DNA of 45,626 nucleotides from Planctomycetaceae bacterium. GTDB lineage: Bacteria > Planctomycetota > Phycisphaerae > Phycisphaerales > SM1A02. Of this stretch, positions 16,556-25,343 are shown in pieces; position 1 is the first letter of the stretch; each line of letters begins with the position of its first letter. The notes under the pieces were generated by a model. That model made no database searches. It was not told the DNA's origin and saw only the letters and a list, made by a program, of their open reading frames with translations. The DNA lies in assembly GCA_947490615.1 (NCBI GenBank), contig CANLHK010000017.1, positions 1-45,626 of the forward strand, written 5' to 3'. Both the position numbers and the translations under genes were made by a program.

Positions 16556-17362
16556 ATGGTTGTTGAACTCGACAATCTTGCGCGACGCGCGCTTCCTTGC
16601 GGGTGTGGCCATGATCCACAAGGACAAACGGGCGGAGAGTTGTGCAGCGAATGCGGAAGCGTTCTGCGCGGATCGTTGCTGGAGGGTCCGCTGCGGGAAC
16701 TTCGTGCGCGTCGCGCGTGCGCGCGGGCGGCGGTGAGCGCGCTCGCCGTCGTCGCGAGCGACCTTGTCTTCCTCATTTGGATGCTTCGTTCCTTCCTCGG
16801 GATGGGCATGCTCGAGCAGCAGTCGCCTCTCTCGGTCGCGATGTTTCTGAACGGGATGGGGTTGCTGCTGGTCGTGCTGACGCCGCTGACGCTCATGCTC
16901 GCTGCGTCGGCACTCCCGAGGCAGAACGCGTGGCGTCGTGCGCTTTTTGCCGCTGCAGCGTTGGCGCTCGTCTTGGGTCTCACCACGCGCATTCCATTTC
17001 TGGCCGATCGGATCGACATCATGCTCTCGCCGAATATCTTGCTGTTCGTGAATCGGTTGGATCTCCTCTGTCAGGGCTTCGTGGTGGCGGTGTTGGCCTT
17101 CTCAGTACGGCGCATCGCACGGGCGACCACCGTTCCAGGCTTCGACCGCGGCTGGAGGTTTGTCCTGGCAGAGTGCGCTGGCGTCGTGACTCTCGTTGCC
17201 GGAGTCACGACTAGCTTTCCGTCAGCCATCGCGCTCCTTATCAGCGGAGATTCGGCGCTTCCCCAGGTCTGGTGGCCCGTGAGCGCGTTGATGATGTTGG
17301 TCGGCCAGATCACGGTGTTCGTCGTCGCATCGTCGCGGCTGCGCGCCGTGCTGCGGGCGTGA
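16556..17362 (+). CDS. Zinc-ribbon membrane protein, paralog B
   Basis: 268 aa, 24 bp after paralog A. The same layout is seen: C15-x-C17 ... C30-x-x-C33 (CGC then CSEC) with identical 12-residue spacing, then 'GSVLRGSLLEGPLRELRARRA', then about six hydrophobic segments with 'NAWRRALFAAAALALVLGL'. This is a tandem gene duplication that has diverged strongly in the membrane part while keeping the head and the AWRRAL loop. Function unknown. Both genes end with a similar '(A/V)RRALRA' or 'RLRAVLRA' tail. Confidence 0.75.
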   Translation: MVVELDNLARRALPCGCGHDPQGQTGGELCSECGSVLRGSLLEGPLRELRARRACARAAVSALAVVASDLVFLIWMLRSFLGMGMLEQQSPLSVAMFLNGMGLLLVVLTPLTLMLAASALPRQNAWRRALFAAAALALVLGLTTRIPFLADRIDIMLSPNILLFVNRLDLLCQGFVVAVLAFSVRRIARATTVPGFDRGWRFVLAECAGVVTLVAGVTTSFPSAIALLISGDSALPQVWWPVSALMMLVGQITVFVVASSRLRAVLRA

Positions 17363-17425
17363 GGACGACAGGCGCGCCAGTCTTGGTACTCTTTCCGCCC
17401 CTTGCTGACCGCAGCGCGCACCACC

Positions 17426-18997
17426 ATGACACACCTCGAGAAGGCGAATCTCGCCACCCAAGTTGTCCTTGCCCGCAACACCAACCAGGCGCTCGGCATT
17501 GGGCGCTTTGCCATCGACTTCATGTCGGGCAAGCTCGGAACTCCCGACGCTTCGGTCCTTGAGCGGACCACGATGTTCCACACCGACTCGGTGCTCTGCG
17601 GGCTCAGCGCCATCGCGCTGAACACTAATGCGCCGATCATCCTGCGCGCCGAGGCGGCCGAGTATGCAAACCCTCAGGGCGCGCCCGTCTTTGGTTCCAC
17701 CGCGAAGGTCGCCGTCGAGAAGGCGATCGTCGCCAACTCCAACGCCGTGCGCGAATGGGACTCCAACGGCACGAACTTTGGCTTCAACCCAACGCTCGGT
17801 CACACCGCGGGTGAGTTCGGACACAACGACTTCTATCCCGTGGCCATCGCAGCGGCGCAGCAGCAGGGACGCGATGGCGCGTATGCGTTGCGCGGCATGA
17901 TCTGCATCGATGAGATCCGCGGTCGACTGGCCGAAGTCTTCTCGCTCAAGACCTACAAGATCGACCATGTTGTCCACGGCGCGATCGCCAGTGCAGCAAC
18001 CTACGGCGCCATGATGGGCGCGACCGCTGAGCAGATCGAGAGCGCCATCGGCATGACGGTCGCGCACTACATCCCGTGGCGCGCGATTCGTGCGGGCAAG
18101 CAGCTCAGCGATTCCAAGGGCGCGTCGGCGGCGATCACCACCGAGGTTGCGATCCTTTCGATGCTGCGCTCGATGCGCGGATTCATGGGGCCGCGCGACA
18201 TCTTCCGCAACCCCGAGAGCATGTTCCGCCAGTTTGAGAAGACCAGCGGCGACAGCCCGTTTGACTTGGTGCTCTCGCACTCGGGCAGCGACTTCGCGGT
18301 GATGGGCATGCACTTCAAGCTTGGCCTCTACGAGCACCAGTCCGCGGGTGCCTTGCAGGGCATGCTCACGCTCCTGCGGGAGAATCCGCAGATCCTCGAG
18401 AAGTCGCAGGAGATCAAGAGCATCCACATCGTGGCGTACGAGCCGGCGTTTGGAATCATCGGTGATCCCGCCAAGCGCGACCCCAAGACACGGCAGTCGG
18501 CCGATCACTCGATGGTCTACATCGTGGGCACGCTGCTTCGCAAGGCCATCGAGATGGCGCAATCGACCAAGTCGACCAAGCTCGGCCATTGCGACAACTG
18601 CTATTGGAAATACCTGATGCTCATGCCGCACGACTACGCGCCCGAGGCGATTTCCAATCCAAAGACCCGCGCGCTGATGGAGAAGTTCTCCTTCGCGCAC
18701 GGCGGACCTGAGTACGACCGTCGCTACCCCGACGGCATCCCGACTTCACTCGTGATCGAGATGAACGACGGCACCAAGTTCGACTCGGGCCTGGTGATGT
18801 ATCCAGCGGGCCACGCGCGCAACACGACGGCCGACCTCAAGGGCATCCTCGCGAAGAAGGCCGAAAACCTCGGCAAACTCGCCTCGGACAACCCGCAGTC
18901 GATCATCGATCGATTCAATCGCTTGGCAGCGCTCTCCACGAGTGAGCTCGCGAACCTCTACGACTTCCAGATCGCGAATCGTGGCAAGTATGAGTGA
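17426..18997 (+). CDS. prpD: MmgE/PrpD family protein (2-methylcitrate dehydratase-like)
   Basis: 523 aa from the ATG at 17426 (an in-frame TTG at 17402 adds eight residues without support). The family dehydrates 2-methylcitrate in propionate oxidation, or acts as a related decarboxylase. Family features are 'LGIGRFAIDFMSGKLG', 'FHTDSVLCGLSAIAL', the 'NSNAVREWDSNGTNFG' active-site block, 'GHTAGEFGHNDFYPVAIAAA' and 'HYIPWRAIRAGKQLSDSKGA'. No prpB or prpC gene is adjacent, so the pathway is not shown here. The long version (over 500 aa) resembles PrpD of the methylcitrate cycle. The stop overlaps the next gene by 8 bp. Confidence 0.85.
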   Translation: MTHLEKANLATQVVLARNTNQALGIGRFAIDFMSGKLGTPDASVLERTTMFHTDSVLCGLSAIALNTNAPIILRAEAAEYANPQGAPVFGSTAKVAVEKAIVANSNAVREWDSNGTNFGFNPTLGHTAGEFGHNDFYPVAIAAAQQQGRDGAYALRGMICIDEIRGRLAEVFSLKTYKIDHVVHGAIASAATYGAMMGATAEQIESAIGMTVAHYIPWRAIRAGKQLSDSKGASAAITTEVAILSMLRSMRGFMGPRDIFRNPESMFRQFEKTSGDSPFDLVLSHSGSDFAVMGMHFKLGLYEHQSAGALQGMLTLLRENPQILEKSQEIKSIHIVAYEPAFGIIGDPAKRDPKTRQSADHSMVYIVGTLLRKAIEMAQSTKSTKLGHCDNCYWKYLMLMPHDYAPEAISNPKTRALMEKFSFAHGGPEYDRRYPDGIPTSLVIEMNDGTKFDSGLVMYPAGHARNTTADLKGILAKKAENLGKLASDNPQSIIDRFNRLAALSTSELANLYDFQIANRGKYE

Positions 18998-19499
18998 TGC
19001 CCCTCAAAGCGATGTCTGGATCTGTGACTTCACCGACGCCGACGACGCCGCTGCGTTTGCGCGCTTGATGGCAGAGTTTGCTGCCGAGCCTGTCTCGGCC
19101 AGCGCGCACTTGGATGCCGCGCACTTCAAGCGCGTCGCCGAAGATCTCGCGCGTCGCGCGGGAACGCTGGTCTTACTCGGCGCACGCGCTGAAAGTGAAA
19201 TCACCGAAGGCGTGCTCATCGCCTTCGAGGGCTACTCCTCGTTTGCGCAGGCGCAGCTCTTCAACATCCACGATGTCCATGTCTCACCCAACGCGCGCAG
19301 CAAGGGCCTCGGGACTGCGATGATCGAAGCGCTCGCCGACCTCGGCCGCGAGCACCGCTTTGCCAAGATCACGCTTGAGGTCGCAGCGTCGAACACTGGC
19401 GCGATTCGCCTCTATCGACGACTCGGCTACAGCGGACTCGACGGCGCACCCGCGAAGATCCCAGCAGGCGTGACCTACTTTGCGACGAAGAAGTTGTAG
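18990..19499 (+). CDS. GNAT-family N-acetyltransferase
   Basis: 169 aa from the ATG at 18990, overlapping the prpD stop. The acetyl-CoA site is 'HDVHVSPNARSKGLGTAMIEAL' (about residues 90-111, with the R-x-x-G-x-G/A pattern as R-S-K-G-L-G-T-A), followed by 'ITLEVAASNTGAIRLYRRLGY', the standard motif B. The acceptor is unknown. Overlap with prpD implies co-expression, so regulation by acetylation of a metabolic enzyme is possible, but this is inference. It is convergent with the B12-GTPase gene. Confidence 0.85.
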   Translation: MSDAPQSDVWICDFTDADDAAAFARLMAEFAAEPVSASAHLDAAHFKRVAEDLARRAGTLVLLGARAESEITEGVLIAFEGYSSFAQAQLFNIHDVHVSPNARSKGLGTAMIEALADLGREHRFAKITLEVAASNTGAIRLYRRLGYSGLDGAPAKIPAGVTYFATKKL

Positions 19500-19515
19500 C
19501 GCGGACTCGAAGCGT

Positions 19516-19531
19516 CTGACGCAGCCGTCAG
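19516..19531. terminator. Hairpin between convergent genes
   Basis: Perfect stem CTGACG-CAGC-CGTCAG in the 36-bp gap between the convergent GNAT and B12-GTPase genes. There is no T-run on either side, so a bidirectional terminator role is only plausible. Confidence 0.35.
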
Positions 19532-19535
19532 CATC

Positions 19536-20657
19536 TCACCCCAGCAACCCATCAAGCAACTCGACGACGCCCTTGCCTTGGGTGGCGATGGTCTCGTAGA
19601 TCTTGCGGCCTGCGGCGATGTCGAGGAGCTCGCGGACGAGTTTCGACTCGCCTGCGTAGTCGGCCTTGTTGACCACGAAGATGTCGGCAATCTCGAGGAT
19701 TCCAGCCTTGTCCATCTGCACCGAGTCGCCCATGCCAGGCACGACGACGACCGCCGTGCGATCAACGAACGAGCGGATGGCGACATCGTTCTGACCTGCG
19801 CCGACGGTCTCGACGATGAGCTTGTCGTAGCCAGCGCCGCCGATGAGTTCGATGATCTCAGGAAGCGTGCGGTAGTCCTCGCCGACGATTGCCAAGGAGC
19901 GATAGAAGATCCCTTCATCGACGGCGTTGAAGTCGACGCGGAGTCGATCGCCCAAAAGCGCGCCGCCCGTGATCGGGCTCATCGGATCGAACGCGACGAC
20001 GGCAATCTTCTCGCCGCGCAGGACCGCTTCGCTGGCCATCGCCGCAACGAGTGTGCTCTTGCCTGCGCCAGGTGAACCAGTGATGCCGACGACTTGCCGT
20101 GGTCGGCGCCGCGGTGCGGTGACGGGTTTGGACGCGTGCGCGAGGGAGATGTTGCGCGCGAGTTGCGCGGCAGCATTGGTGGTGACGGTGGCGGCGAGCG
20201 GCGCGTAGGTCTTCACGCTTTCGCGCACGCTTCCGACGATCTCGTCCATGCCTGTACCCGTGTGGTAGATGCGCGCTACACCAGCGTTGAGCAGCGGACG
20301 CACATCGTCCTGCGGGATGATCCCGCCGACATTCACGATCATGTCGGGGCGACCAACCTTGGCGCATTCCTCAAGGAGTCTCGGCACGAGGACAAGATGC
20401 GAGTTGGACATCATCGAGCAGGCGATGCAGTCGGCGTCCTCATCGCGCGCGCTGATGGCCAGGCTGCGCGGAGTCTGCCAAAGGCCCGTGTAGATCACAT
20501 GGATCCCTGAGTCGCGCATGATGCGCGCGATGAGCTTCACGCCGCGGTCGTGACCGTCGAGTCCCATCTTGCCCAGCAGCACGCGCGGACGATGGGAGAG
20601 ATCGCCGCAGCGGTCTTGCTTCTCGATCGGAGTGGTCGGTTCGGTGGTGGCGCGCAT
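19536..20657 (-). CDS. Cobalamin-binding domain fused to MeaB/ArgK-type GTPase
   Basis: 373 aa. Residues 25-150 form a B12-binding Rossmann domain with D-G-H-D-R-G at 34-39 (His-36 the lower cobalt ligand), S-M-M at 81-83 and G-G at 111-112, as in methylmalonyl-CoA mutase C-termini. Residues 188-373 form a MeaB-type G domain: Walker A G-S-P-G-A-G-K-S-T at 194-202, 'AFDPMSPITGGALLGDRLR', 'ETVGAGQNDVAIRSFVD', and NKAD for guanine. This matches the first two domains of the IcmF fusion mutase, but the catalytic TIM barrel is absent. The partner mutase must be encoded elsewhere, or the protein acts as a cofactor chaperone. The start is chosen at 20657 (MRATTEP) because upstream codons show no domain. 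Confidence 0.85.
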   Translation of the reverse strand: MRATTEPTTPIEKQDRCGDLSHRPRVLLGKMGLDGHDRGVKLIARIMRDSGIHVIYTGLWQTPRSLAISARDEDADCIACSMMSNSHLVLVPRLLEECAKVGRPDMIVNVGGIIPQDDVRPLLNAGVARIYHTGTGMDEIVGSVRESVKTYAPLAATVTTNAAAQLARNISLAHASKPVTAPRRRPRQVVGITGSPGAGKSTLVAAMASEAVLRGEKIAVVAFDPMSPITGGALLGDRLRVDFNAVDEGIFYRSLAIVGEDYRTLPEIIELIGGAGYDKLIVETVGAGQNDVAIRSFVDRTAVVVVPGMGDSVQMDKAGILEIADIFVVNKADYAGESKLVRELLDIAAGRKIYETIATQGKGVVELLDGLLG

Positions 20658-20736
20658 CGAAAGGCCTCGTTTGGATTCGCGTTGGAGCGCGAAACGCCGA
20701 GGGTAGCGAAAAACGATCCAAGCCGAAAACGCGGCG

Positions 20737-21471
20737 TCAGTCGACGGAGGCTTCGCGCGTGTTCGCCTCGGAATTGGCGCTGTTGGCGGCCTCTGCCGCC
20801 GCGGCAGCAGCGGCTTGTTCTTCGAGGAGCTTCTTGGTGTCGCGCGACTTGGGGTCCCCGATCGGACGCGCGTCGCTGGTCCATTCACCAGGATGGAAGC
20901 GTGCCGCCAACGCCGCGACGATCGCTTCAACACCCTTGTACTTGTAATCGTCGAGTTCAATGCGGCGTCCATCGGTGGTTTCGACGAACGCAATCGACTT
21001 CGCCATCCACCGACTCATGTCGATGCCCTTGATGTTGTCGGACGCTACGACTCCTGCGTGCGAGTGGAACGAGCCATCATCGGCGAGTCGATAGCGATGG
21101 CGCGTGAGCTTCCACTGGTTGAAGGCGAACCACGGCACGCCGAGCACGCCACAGCCGATGATGTAGAGCCAAAGCTGCACGGGTCGGTCGTAGGCGGCGG
21201 GTTCCGCTGGCTTCTCGCGGTACTTGTTCAGCGTCTCTGTGGCCGCGCGGTACTGCGTCGACTCGTCGGCGGTCAGCGGCGTGGTGCGGACGCGTTCTTC
21301 AAGCGCGGACTTGGTCTTCTCAGCATCGATGTACTCGACGAACGCCGCTTCGTTGTTGGGGATCTTGACCGAGTAGTCGTAGTAGCCCCAGATGCCGAGC
21401 CCGAGGCAGAGGACGGCGTAGGCGATGTTCTGAATCGACTGGCGTGGCTGGATGCTGGTCTCGATGGCCAT
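20737..21471 (-). CDS. Conserved-looking two-helix membrane protein
   Basis: 244 aa. Transmembrane segment 1 lies at about residues 14-30 (IAYAVLCLGLGIWGYYDYSV), followed by a roughly 70-residue, helix-rich extracytoplasmic stretch, segment 2 at about 102-120 (LWLYIIGCGVLGVPWFAF), and a soluble C-terminal domain 'YRLADDGSFHSHAG', 'ISRWMAKSIAFVETTDGRRIELDDY'-like, which reads like a small PH-type or bPH-like sheet. It ends in an Ala/Glu-rich tail that is probably coiled. No named family recognised. Start at 21471. Confidence 0.7.
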   Translation of the reverse strand: MAIETSIQPRQSIQNIAYAVLCLGLGIWGYYDYSVKIPNNEAAFVEYIDAEKTKSALEERVRTTPLTADESTQYRAATETLNKYREKPAEPAAYDRPVQLWLYIIGCGVLGVPWFAFNQWKLTRHRYRLADDGSFHSHAGVVASDNIKGIDMSRWMAKSIAFVETTDGRRIELDDYKYKGVEAIVAALAARFHPGEWTSDARPIGDPKSRDTKKLLEEQAAAAAAAEAANSANSEANTREASVD

Positions 21472-21534
21472 GTGTGGATGCCTAAGGCGAAAAGGAATGC
21501 GCTGCGTGGACATTCGGCACCGTAGCATGCCCGC

Positions 21535-21918
21535 ATGCACTTCACGGCGTCAACTCTCCTCGCGTGCTTCATTCTGCTGGGAGTCGGTGGTTGCAACACG
21601 ACACGATCGGCTGTCATGCCAGGAGCTCTGCAACATGTCGTTCTCGTCGATCTTGAAGATGACGCAGAGATCGCTGCGATGCGCGCCGACAGCGATCGCC
21701 TGCTGCCGACCATCCCGATGGTCAAGGGCTATGTGTGCGGAACTCCCGTCGAGTGCGGACGGACGAATGTCTCGAAGGATTACGACCTCGGCATCGTTGT
21801 GCAGTTCGACTCGGTGGAGGCCTACCAGGCGTACCTCGTGCATCCGATACACCAGGAGCTGGTGACCAAGTGGCGCCCGCATTGGAAGCGCTCCTTCATC
21901 GTTGACTTCGCGCCGTGA
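21535..21918 (+). CDS. Dabb-like (stress-response A/B barrel) lipoprotein
   Basis: 127 aa. A lipoprotein signal peptide ends at 'LLGVGGC' (Cys-20), then a Dabb-type ferredoxin-like domain follows: 'LQHVVLVDLEDDAEIAAMRADSD', 'IPMVKGYVCGTPV', 'DYDLGIVVQFDSVEAYQAYLVHPIHQELV', ending 'RSFIVDF'. The Dabb pattern (H-V-V at the start, Y-x-x-H-P-x-H near the end) is clear. The function of lipid-anchored members is unknown. It is divergent from the membrane protein gene and 6 bp from the convergent aminotransferase stop. Confidence 0.8.
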   Translation: MHFTASTLLACFILLGVGGCNTTRSAVMPGALQHVVLVDLEDDAEIAAMRADSDRLLPTIPMVKGYVCGTPVECGRTNVSKDYDLGIVVQFDSVEAYQAYLVHPIHQELVTKWRPHWKRSFIVDFAP

Positions 21919-21924
21919 GCGTCG

Positions 21925-23091
21925 CTACGCCGTGATCGCGCTCCACGCGCGCTCGAGACGCGTGAGCGCTTCATCGAGGACCGCGTGCGTCGTAGCGAGG
22001 CTGAGTCGGATGTGGCCCGCTGCCTCGGCGCCAAACCAGCGCGGACTTCCTGGAACCACGCGAACGCGGGCAAACCGTTCGATTCGCTGGCCCAACTCTT
22101 CTTCGTTCAGACCCGTCGCGCGAATGTCGGCGAAGAGCACGAAGGTCGCCTGTGGCTTGCGCGCGATGCGGACACCCTTGAGCGCGTTGAGTCGCGTGAA
22201 CGCCAAGTCGCGCTGTGCTTGGCAATGCACGAGAAAGTCGCTGCGCCACGCGTGAGCGTGTTCGAGCGCTGCGACCGCTGCGACTTGGGAGAGCGTCGCA
22301 GCTCCTTCGATCGTGTGGTGAAAGCCTTGCGCAGCAGCAAACGCTTCGGCCCGCGCTGCGTCAGGCGCGACGACGGCGCCGATGCGCAGTCCTGCAAGTC
22401 CGAAGCCTTTCGAGAGGCCGTAGACGATCCAGTGCTCGCCTGATTCGCCGGCAAAACTGTGGAAGGGCGCGCCATCGAGTAGGACATCCGACCACACTTC
22501 ATCCGAGATCACCGTGAGTCCGCGTTCGCGTGCGAAGGCCGAGATCGCCTGCACTTCGTCGCGGGTCCAAAGTGTTCCAAGTGGATTGTGTGGGTGGCAG
22601 ACGCTGATCGCGCGGGTGGCGGGCGTCACGAGTGCGCGAAGCGCTTCGATGGTGAAGCGTCCGTGCTCATCGGCACGCCACTCTCTCAGCGTCGCACCTG
22701 CGCGACGCGCACTCTCCCCAAGGAGGAAGTCGACGGGATCCTGCACGATCACTTCATCGCCTGCACGCAACACTTGGCGCGCGACCAACGCCAACGCACT
22801 GGCGGCAGAGTTCGTGGCGATGACGCGGTCGGCATGCACCAGCGCGTTCTTCTCCTGCGCAAAATGCCGCGCAATCGCGGCGCGAAACGCTGGAAGCCCC
22901 AGTGCAGGTCCGTAACAGAGGTGCGGAGCGCGCACATAGTCTGCGATCGCAGCGGTGATCACCGACGCGACGGGCAGATCGGGGTCCGCAGCGGTGAGGG
23001 GAATGACATCAGGGTCGACCGAAGCCCAACGCAAGTTGTAGGCGCGCTCCCGCAGCACATCGAAATCGGGTTGAGTGGCGTCGATGGTCAT
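21925..23091 (-). CDS. PLP-dependent aminotransferase, MalY/PatB type (putative cystathionine beta-lyase)
   Basis: 388 aa. A fold-type I PLP enzyme with the Schiff-base Lys-228 in Y-G-L-S-K-G-F-G-L-A-G-L-R. Other features are 'LCYGPALGLPAFRAAIA', the 'CHPHNPLGTLWTRDE' loop (N-P-x-G), 'VISDEVWSDVLLDG' (Asp binding the pyridine N), and the Arg of 'HIRLSLATT' for the substrate carboxylate. 'DEVWSDVLLDG' is the MalY/PatB hallmark, suggesting C-S beta-lyase activity that yields homocysteine, pyruvate and ammonia, but a simple aminotransferase is possible. The gene order does not decide. Confidence 0.85.
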   Translation of the reverse strand: MTIDATQPDFDVLRERAYNLRWASVDPDVIPLTAADPDLPVASVITAAIADYVRAPHLCYGPALGLPAFRAAIARHFAQEKNALVHADRVIATNSAASALALVARQVLRAGDEVIVQDPVDFLLGESARRAGATLREWRADEHGRFTIEALRALVTPATRAISVCHPHNPLGTLWTRDEVQAISAFARERGLTVISDEVWSDVLLDGAPFHSFAGESGEHWIVYGLSKGFGLAGLRIGAVVAPDAARAEAFAAAQGFHHTIEGAATLSQVAAVAALEHAHAWRSDFLVHCQAQRDLAFTRLNALKGVRIARKPQATFVLFADIRATGLNEEELGQRIERFARVRVVPGSPRWFGAEAAGHIRLSLATTHAVLDEALTRLERAWSAITA

Positions 23092-23184
23092 GTCCTCGGT
23101 CTTGGCATCGCGTCGGCTCGTGGCTCCTGTTGGCGGACCACCGTGCAGCGCAGCGTATGCGCAGGAGGCCTTGCATGATTCTGC

Positions 23185-24279
23185 TCAAGCGACGAGTGGA
23201 ATCACTGGACCATCGTTGCGCAGCGGCGCAAGGAACGCTTCGCGCAGTCGGCGACCTTCCATGAACATGCGGCGATGGTGGGGGCGGCGCAACTGTGAGT
23301 AGTTTTGGAACGCCGCGCGCAGACCCTCTTGATCGTGCACTTCGGACAAGAGCACTTTGAGCATTGCTGCATCGGCGAGCGCACCATTGGCGCCCTGACT
23401 TGTGAACGGAAGGCAGGCGTGGGCAGCGTCGCCGACGAGTGCCAGGTTCTGGCAGACGGTCGTGGCCATCGGCGGGAGATCGCTCGTTGGCCAGAGATGG
23501 GACGCAGCAAAATCGGTGCGGTCGAACGCCTCAAAGATCTCAGGCGACCAACCAGTGATCCGCTCACGCACGAAGCGTGCGAGCGCGAGCGGCGAGGTGT
23601 CGTTCATCGACCAACGGCGCGCGTCGAATTGCATGAACCACACGATGCGCTCGTCGCTTTCTGCGAGCAGTCCGACCGCAAGGCCACCCTCTTCGTCGTG
23701 GTACTTGTGAAAGGCTCGGCCGAGACGCCGCGCCAACGCAGGAGCGTGAGCGATGGAGACAATCTCCTTCACCACGACTTCAGCGAGCTTCGCCTCAGGG
23801 AAGAGCAGGGCGCGGGTGCGTGATCGCGCTCCGTCGCAGCCGAAGAACGCCTCGCCGTTGATCGAACCGCCGTTGTCGAGTTCGATCGCTTCGGTCGATC
23901 CGTCTTCGCGCTGCACGATGGTGGAAAGCGTGCGTCCTTCGAGGAACCGCGTCGCACCTGTGGTTTGGCGCAGCAGACCGAGGAACTTCTCGCGAGCTAC
24001 GCAGATCGCTGGCTCGATCTCCTGCTCGGTCAGCACGCGGCCGTGAGCAGTTCGCAAAGAGACGCGATCGATGGTCCGTCCCGCGGAGCGCCAGTGGATT
24101 TCGGGTGCGAGGAGTTCGAGCGCGTCCACGCCGTTGGGCATGAGGATGAACCCCATTCCTTCGGCCAGTCCAGTGGCCCGGCGCTCAACGATGACGGACT
24201 TGGTGCCAAGGCTGGTGCCTCGGAGCGCTGCGGCCATGGCGCAACCGCCGACGCCGCCGCCGATGATGACAGATCGCAT
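23185..24279 (-). CDS. FAD-dependent monooxygenase (aromatic hydroxylase type)
   Basis: 364 aa from the ATG at 24279 (MRSVIIGGG). The Rossmann FAD motif V-I-I-G-G-G-V-G-G sits at residues 4-12. The D-G motif is at 'FFGCDGARSRTRALLF', and the second FAD motif is 'LALVGDAAHACLPFTSQGANGALADA', characteristic of PHBH-type group A flavoprotein monooxygenases. The substrate is unknown. It is shorter than typical PHBH (about 390). It runs in the same direction as the aminotransferase downstream (93-bp gap), so an operon is possible. Confidence 0.88.
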   Translation of the reverse strand: MRSVIIGGGVGGCAMAAALRGTSLGTKSVIVERRATGLAEGMGFILMPNGVDALELLAPEIHWRSAGRTIDRVSLRTAHGRVLTEQEIEPAICVAREKFLGLLRQTTGATRFLEGRTLSTIVQREDGSTEAIELDNGGSINGEAFFGCDGARSRTRALLFPEAKLAEVVVKEIVSIAHAPALARRLGRAFHKYHDEEGGLAVGLLAESDERIVWFMQFDARRWSMNDTSPLALARFVRERITGWSPEIFEAFDRTDFAASHLWPTSDLPPMATTVCQNLALVGDAAHACLPFTSQGANGALADAAMLKVLLSEVHDQEGLRAAFQNYSQLRRPHHRRMFMEGRRLREAFLAPLRNDGPVIPLVA

Positions 24280-24346
24280 GAAAGACTCCTCATTGGTGAG
24301 CCCGTGACGCGGGCCCACCCTCATCCGTGGGGAGGCGGTGCGTCTC

Positions 24347-25261
24347 TCAGCGGTCGCGCGAAATTTCTGGATGTGGGGTTGAGCGCTCTCCAGCCCGAAC
24401 CGCAGCGGGGAGCTGATTTTCGACGGGAGGGAGCGGGCAAGTCGCAAACGGTGTGAAGCTGCAGGGCGGATTGATCGCGCGGTTGAAGTCGAGCGTCGTC
24501 AGGCCGTTGCGCGGGGCGGGGACCTCTAAGAATCGCCCTCCGCCATAGGTCAGGGCTCCGTTGGTCTTGTCGCCAAAGACCACAAACAGCGTGCCTGCGG
24601 AGCCTTTGGTGGCGGTGAGCGTGTGGGGCACGCCAGCGACAGTGAAGGTGAGCTGGGCAGCGACGGGTTGCTCTTCGACAAAGCCTCGGACATTGGTGAT
24701 GGCGACCATTTGCCCTGGCGTCGGAGCGACCACCGCGGCCTCGACAGCCCAAACGGGGTTGTAGTCAAAGAGCGGGATGCCTTGGAAGTGCGCGCGGGTG
24801 GCGCTGGCGCTGTCGCGAACCCGAAGCGCGCGCTGACCATTGCGACGCACGAGCGTGAAGGAGAGTGTGCCGTTGCGGATCACGGAGGGAGCGCCAGACT
24901 CGTCGGTGTGGAGCACCCCGTCCGCCGTCGCGTGCTCAAGCGTGCAGAGGACCGACGGCGCTGCATGAAACCGCACGGTGTCGGCGGTGACTTCCAACGC
25001 ACCGATAGTCGCGGCGGTGCAGTGCTCGTAACAGAGCGTCGAGCTCGGGGCGGCCCCGATGGTGCTGGTGCCGAGTTCGAGAAAGTCGAGACCGACGAGC
25101 GTGAGCCAGCCGTCCGGCGCGCGCAACGCATCAAGTCGCGCGGCGTGCCAAGCAGCGCGATCGGCTGCGGGCGAAGGAGAGGGAGTCGTTGAGTGTGAAG
25201 CGGTCATCGAGGTACACGCAGCCAGAAGCGAGAGCCCAAGCAGACACGCGAGACGAGTCAT
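24347..25261 (-). CDS. DUF1684 lipoprotein
   Basis: 304 aa. The signal peptide 'MTRLACLLGLSLLAAC' gives lipid-modified Cys-16. The DUF1684 body has 'RAPDGWLTLVGLDFLELGTSTIG' near residue 50 and the diagnostic C-terminal block 'NRAINPPCSFTPFATCPLPP' followed by 'ENQLPAAVRAGE'. In most members the Asn-Pro-Cys block contains 'FNRAxNPxCA', so the domain is intact. Function unknown; surface-anchored members are common in Bacteroidetes and planctomycetes. The start lies only 51 bp from the terminator of the upstream structured region, so its promoter must be very short or embedded. Confidence 0.88.
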   Translation of the reverse strand: MTRLACLLGLSLLAACTSMTASHSTTPSPSPAADRAAWHAARLDALRAPDGWLTLVGLDFLELGTSTIGAAPSSTLCYEHCTAATIGALEVTADTVRFHAAPSVLCTLEHATADGVLHTDESGAPSVIRNGTLSFTLVRRNGQRALRVRDSASATRAHFQGIPLFDYNPVWAVEAAVVAPTPGQMVAITNVRGFVEEQPVAAQLTFTVAGVPHTLTATKGSAGTLFVVFGDKTNGALTYGGGRFLEVPAPRNGLTTLDFNRAINPPCSFTPFATCPLPPVENQLPAAVRAGERSTPHPEISRDR

Positions 25262-25299
25262 GCGCGAAGGGTACCGAGCGACCATGCCAACGCAGATCG

Positions 25300-25343
25300 C
25301 GCCAAAAACAAAGCCCCCCGCAGAGGTGGGGTCTGCGGGGGGC
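25300..25343 (-). terminator. Strong intrinsic terminator downstream of nrdJ region
   Basis: The 12-bp stem is GCCCCCCGCAGA (25313-25324) with TCTGCGGGGGGC (25332-25343) and a 7-nt loop. On the minus strand it is followed by TTTGTTTTTGGC, an excellent U-tract. It ends a minus-strand transcript coming from nrdJ or from the structured region between. Confidence 0.92.
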
